Assembly: GCF_000224145.3 (NCBI RefSeq)
Contig: NC_020177.2
Location: forward strand, 4,309,059 to 4,373,058
Direction: 5' to 3'
Length of the DNA stretch: 64,000 nucleotides
Origin: Ciona intestinalis
Taxonomy: Eukaryota; Chordata; Ascidiacea; Phlebobranchia; Cionidae
Shown piece by piece: positions 60,053 to 64,000 of the stretch (the stretch's first letter is position 1; every line of letters begins with the position of its first letter). The notes beneath the pieces are model-generated. The model worked only from the letters and a program-made list of their open reading frames with translations, had not been told where the DNA came from and did no database searches. The position numbers and the translations under genes are program-made.

Positions 60053-60673
60053 TATCGTATACTCTTATACTTATCCGTACACACATATAGAACCGAACCA
60101 TCCGAAGGCTACTCGAATTTGCCGTTTGCCACGTACGCTGATTGTTTTATCTTAAGCTACTGCTTAACTGCGGTGACTAACTGCTGTGGTTACGTATACG
60201 TCAAGCGAAAGCTAGAACACTAAGTTATATGAACTTTAGATTTACATACAAGCTAAGCTATGTTGACTTCGCAAATTTACCTCGTCACTCCTCAAACCTA
60301 TGTTATCATAAAATAACAGCTCGAACGGATGACTTTTCGGACACGAGTTTGCATATAAACTATAGCCTGCTCCGCCGTGTTATATTACGCATGCATGTAA
60401 CATGCTAGAGTCAGCAGTTTCAATTCGTTTCTGTTTATAGCTCAGAACTCGTAATTGAAATAAAGGCTTTGGTATCTTTCGACGCTAATGTTTTAACACG
60501 ACACCTCATTTTCATTTAGTTGAATATGCAAAGCGATCAAACAATACGACACCATAACACACGTGATGCTATTGTATATCGAGTGTGCTACATTTGGCTG
60601 TACAAGCTGTTTTATATTAGAGTATTCAAAATGCAAATACCGTTTAAATATTGCATAGAATCTGACATAACGC

Positions 60674-60874
60674 TATATAGTAGGACGGGGATAAGACACG
60701 TATTAATTCTATTTCCTTATACCGTTTGGTATAGTAAACAAAGAATATTTGAGTCATATTACCGTATCCTCACGAGTCTAAAGAGAGCGGTTGTTAATTC
60801 TTAAAACGCAATCAGGAAATATTGAATATTATATATAGGCTAACGATATCCATCTTATCCGACAGTACTATAAT
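60674..60874. mobile_element. Short MITE copy
   Basis: Starts CTATATAGTAGGACGGGGAT and ends CCATCTTATCCGACAGTACT. Confidence 0.7.
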
Positions 60875-60915
60875 TACTCGACAACAAGCATAAGCTGCAA
60901 AGACACTACAGAATT

Positions 60916-61110
60916 ATACAGTAGGGTGGGGGAAGATGGGATACCTTTTCACTCTATTTTCTCGTCCCATTTGGAAGTAAACAAAGAACATTCAAAGAAT
61001 TATAAAACTGCATCCTCACTTCCGTAAACCGTTGTTAATGGTTTAAAACGATCAGGATATTTGAATATTATGTTCTAAAAGTGTCCCAACTTCCCCCGCA
61101 GTACTATACA
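60916..61110. mobile_element. Short MITE copy, well preserved
   Basis: Starts ACAGTAGGGTGGGGGAAGAT and ends CCCAACTTCCCCCGCAGTAC, with TA at both outer edges. The interior is in the opposite orientation to the copy at 59329. Confidence 0.85.
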
Positions 61111-61241
61111 TACATTATTTCCGGCGATACCAATACGTGATAACACAATAGCTGTACTTGTATCTCAACTACAACTACAGTAAACAACACCTGGAACGAA
61201 TTCTTCGGGTAATAGCTCACCGTTAATTATGACCGCGTAAT

Positions 61242-61297
61242 GACGTCAGGCGCTAGTATATGACGTCATTGTTAAGATTTGTCATTTCGATGACGTC
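61242..61297. promoter_or_regulatory. Cluster of three TGACGTCA octamers
   Basis: AATGACGTCAGG, TATGACGTCATT and GATGACGTCACC within about 55 bases. They are candidate CREB/ATF sites with no identified target gene. Confidence 0.45.
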
Positions 61298-63414
61298 ACC
61301 CATAATTGCCAACCACCAGGTGGTAAAATAAGAAAATGAGTAAATGTACAGAAAAGAAATACCACATATAGCCCAGATACTGTTGTAAGCCGTATATGGG
61401 CAGAAAATTTTAATGTCTATATTTCAGTTTAATACGACACTAGTGCAGCCTCAACGGTACATTTTTATTCTTCATACCAGTTTGCAGCAATTTATAATTC
61501 TAAAAACTTACATTTTACAACTTAACATAACAATTGCTCATTTTTTCCTATAATTTATTGTTGTTAATTAGAGAAAGTTTTGCGGCGCACACTAAGAAAT
61601 ATACATGCAGCTTGCAACAACAGCTGTTTATTACCCCTAACCATAATTATACCCAAACCAACGACCACGAAATAGCCCCTATTTACCCCTTTTACCCAAG
61701 CCACTTATAGTGACTAGCCCCTATAACACAAAACCTAAATTGACGCCACTATACTATAGGGTTTAAATTGCCGGCAAACAGCGAGATTTATACACAACGT
61801 GTTTTTGAAGCGAAATCTTGTTTTCGAGAATTCAGAAAACGCGCTGCTGGATTTATAACCTCGATCTATGACGTAATACTCGATGCTGCGTCAAAACATC
61901 GTGATGTTTTTCTTCGTACATCGCCGTAAATCGTGAATTTCGTCAAGGGCCGTGATATATTGAATCCCTTCGCTGTAATTTTAAGGTTTCATCGCCAATG
62001 AAAGCACATATTATCTTGACCACACGGCCACAGTCAAATACATCATAATATACTGTTTGCGATGCTGTAGGTAAATTTTGACAAATTTTTGAATAAGGGG
62101 CCATTACGACGGTATTGTGACGTCACATTGGCTGAATAAAAGACTTCTAAATACGTAACAAAGAATCTTGACTCGGTTACTCACACGTCATTGCTTATGT
62201 TTTCAGATAAATGTCAAACTTTTATCGGCAATTTTATTCTAAACAGCCGAAAGGTCACGACGGCAAAATGTTTAGACGTTTTTGCGTCGTTCTGGTGCGG
62301 CGCAATTATTGTTTCCGGTTCCGAGCTGCGTTAGACTGCACTGCACTCGTTTTGCTAACGGGCGAATTCTAGGAAAAATTGGGAGAAATGTACTCAACTT
62401 TTTACAAATTTTCCGGTTAAATTGGGTCGGTATTTCATAAATTTGTTTTTTGCCTTCATTTTGTGTGCGCATGTCTCTATTATATATGGTCAAAACTTTA
62501 AAAATGTTCTTTTTACACTTAACAGCGCTCTTTTAATAAGAGTGCGGATACGGTTATCTAATTTCGTAAATACTATTTTTACTATACACCACATGGGCCA
62601 ATAAAAGAGACAAAAGCATGAACCATCTTACCCCAACCCATACTATACTAAAAGTGTAAAAGCGTATAAATCTTTGTTAAATACCATTTATATTTTGATC
62701 TAATTTCAGTTATAGATGTTTGAGTAAAAAATTAAATGCGTTTTGTAATTTTATTGGCGTAGGAATTTCAACTGAAAATTTTAAAAACGTTTTGATAGCG
62801 AGAAAATCCAATACCAAATGCTCCATAAACTTTAGGAGTCTAGGGTTTGTTATTTCACCGCTGTTAATTATGAAGTTAGTTTACCGATAACAGAGGAAAT
62901 TTGCGGGTATGAGTTTGTCACGTTTAATAAACGCGTGTTTTATAACCAACAATCATACATCTTGAAATAGTATCTGCAACACCTGGACTAAATATCAACG
63001 AATATTCCATAAAGGTGTGGCAGTGGTTCAGGCATACTTGTTTAATTACAGCGGAAAAATACAAACTAATCTTCTAACGGAAGAAGAGATACTTTATTGA
63101 GGAATTGAGGATTTGGTTAACACGTTTAAACATATAAGGGCATTTTGTATATAGATAAAGTAGACTGACAAATGGCTTTGTTAAAGCCCTACTCAAAAAC
63201 ATACTTTCATAATTTCTTATAGTTGGCATTGGGTATACGCCTGGGTTTCATGCCTATATGAGCACGTTGAACGACTGCTGTCGTTTTGTCGCTATTATAT
63301 TTTCTTTTTTTTTATCTCGCAATTTCTTACTTTGCTTACAGCCTACTAGAGATATATTAGTGGGCACTGACGTCCTCTACTTAGGAGTTATAATTTAATC
63401 AACGATAAGGTGAT
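61298..63414. other. Intergenic region
   Basis: No recognised gene. One TGACGTCA lies near 62118, and a right-half MITE at 62480-62645 (GAGTGCGGATACGGTTATCT, CATCTTACCCCAACCCATAC). Confidence 0.4.
62480..62645. mobile_element. MITE lacking its left end
   Basis: Retains TAACAGCGCTCTTTTAATAA, ACATGGGCCAATAAAAGAGA and the right terminal block CATCTTACCCCAACCCATAC. Confidence 0.6.
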
Positions 63415-63610
63415 GTACAGTGGGGTGGGGAAGACGGGAAACCTTTAGGACAGAGTATCATAATATCCTGATCGTATTTTAAACAATTAACAACGCTCTA
63501 TACGAGAGCCGTGAAGATACGGTTTTATAACTCTTTGAATGTTTTTTGTTTACTTTTAAATGGGACGCAAATAGAATAAAAAAGTGTCCCATCTCTCCCA
63601 CCCTACTATA
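63415..63610. mobile_element. Short MITE copy, well preserved
   Basis: Starts GTACAGTGGGGTGGGGAAGA and ends GTCCCATCTCTCCCACCCTA; all internal landmarks are present. Confidence 0.85.
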
Positions 63611-63642
63611 TAATAAATAAAAACAAAGTAACACTTACATAC

Positions 63643-63700
63643 CAAATTGGCGACGTTCTTTCACAATGAAGCGGTCAGCAGTTTCACTACATGCCAACAT
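63643..63700 (-). CDS. Possible first coding exon of an unrecognised gene
   Basis: An ATG opens 19 codons plus one base (MLACSETADRFIVKERRQF) and ends at a strong donor (TTTG-GTATGTAAG). The phase does not fit ZC3H12 exon 50905-51552, so it would belong to another minus-strand gene or to an alternative leader. No downstream partner exon was found between 57 and 63 kb. It is short, so chance is a real possibility. Confidence 0.25.
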
Positions 63701-64000
63701 ATAGAGTAACAGCGGAACGAGAACTAAACCAGTACTGCACAAAAAGCGCTCAAATTTAACAAGAAATAAAAAGCACCGGCGTTGCAATCAGGCCGACGGG
63801 ACGTTGGTTGGGAAACTCTATAATGATTATTAGTAAAGTAGGTCAATGCAAAACCGAGTGAACATCAAAGTACAATGACTGAATTGGCAAACAGTTATAC
63901 TAAGCAGAATGATTAAAACGCACACGACAGCACTGCTGTTTTAACACAACTGTATATAGTTATGCTGAACGTTCTCAGGTTTATAGCGACTGGGGATCCT

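Noticed and set aside
1..64000. CRISPR arrays, prophage, operons or other bacterial systems
   Set aside because: The window is intron-bearing animal DNA; the only regular short repeats are the 71-bp minisatellite and the ATTC microsatellite.

Overview
The window is animal nuclear DNA from a tunicate, most probably Ciona. Introns are short and have GT..AG ends. The sequence is AT-rich and full of very short MITEs and tRNA-derived SINEs. The encoded proteins are chordate orthologues. The species is an inference; no search was run.

Layout. (1) 1-8047, minus strand: the N-terminal part (about 718 residues, 19 distinct exons) of BTAF1/Mot1, running off the left edge. (2) 9999-16354: a tRNA-Lys(UUU) gene followed by a small divergent tetraspanin, both written twice around a 500-base gap. 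(3) 16937-23675, minus strand: a 16-exon coiled-coil gene that I assign to CCHCR1. (4) 24475-27843, plus strand: an intronless gene for the mitochondrial DNA polymerase gamma catalytic subunit (POLG), head-to-head with CCHCR1. (5) 28585-29443, minus strand: a two-exon ADF/cofilin-family protein. (6) 32507-37524, plus strand: a seven-exon SH2+PH adaptor, DAPP1. (7) 47577-51552, minus strand: an eight-coding-exon Regnase/MCPIP (ZC3H12) endoribonuclease. (8) The remaining roughly 12 kb on the right has no recognised gene apart from one possible first exon at its edge; it holds many MITEs, a tetranucleotide repeat and clusters of TGACGTCA octamers. The genes are not an operon or a pathway; the closest functional pairing is the shared CCHCR1-POLG promoter region.

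Assembly. Three of the five N gaps (2499, 13198 and 31593) have the same geometry: the sequence left of the gap is repeated right of it, and only the right copy continues onward. I read these as overlapping, polymorphic contigs that were never merged, so the duplicated BTAF1 exons, tRNA/tetraspanin block and DAPP1 first exon are probably alleles and not paralogues. The allele pair at DAPP1 captures a 535-bp TTAA-flanked transposon together with its empty site.

Gene starts. Five genes have a good 3' splice acceptor 5-32 bases upstream of the start codon, the layout expected if tunicate spliced-leader trans-splicing (or a 5' UTR intron) is used. Exon coordinates were set by hand from splice signals, reading-frame continuity and recall of the vertebrate families.
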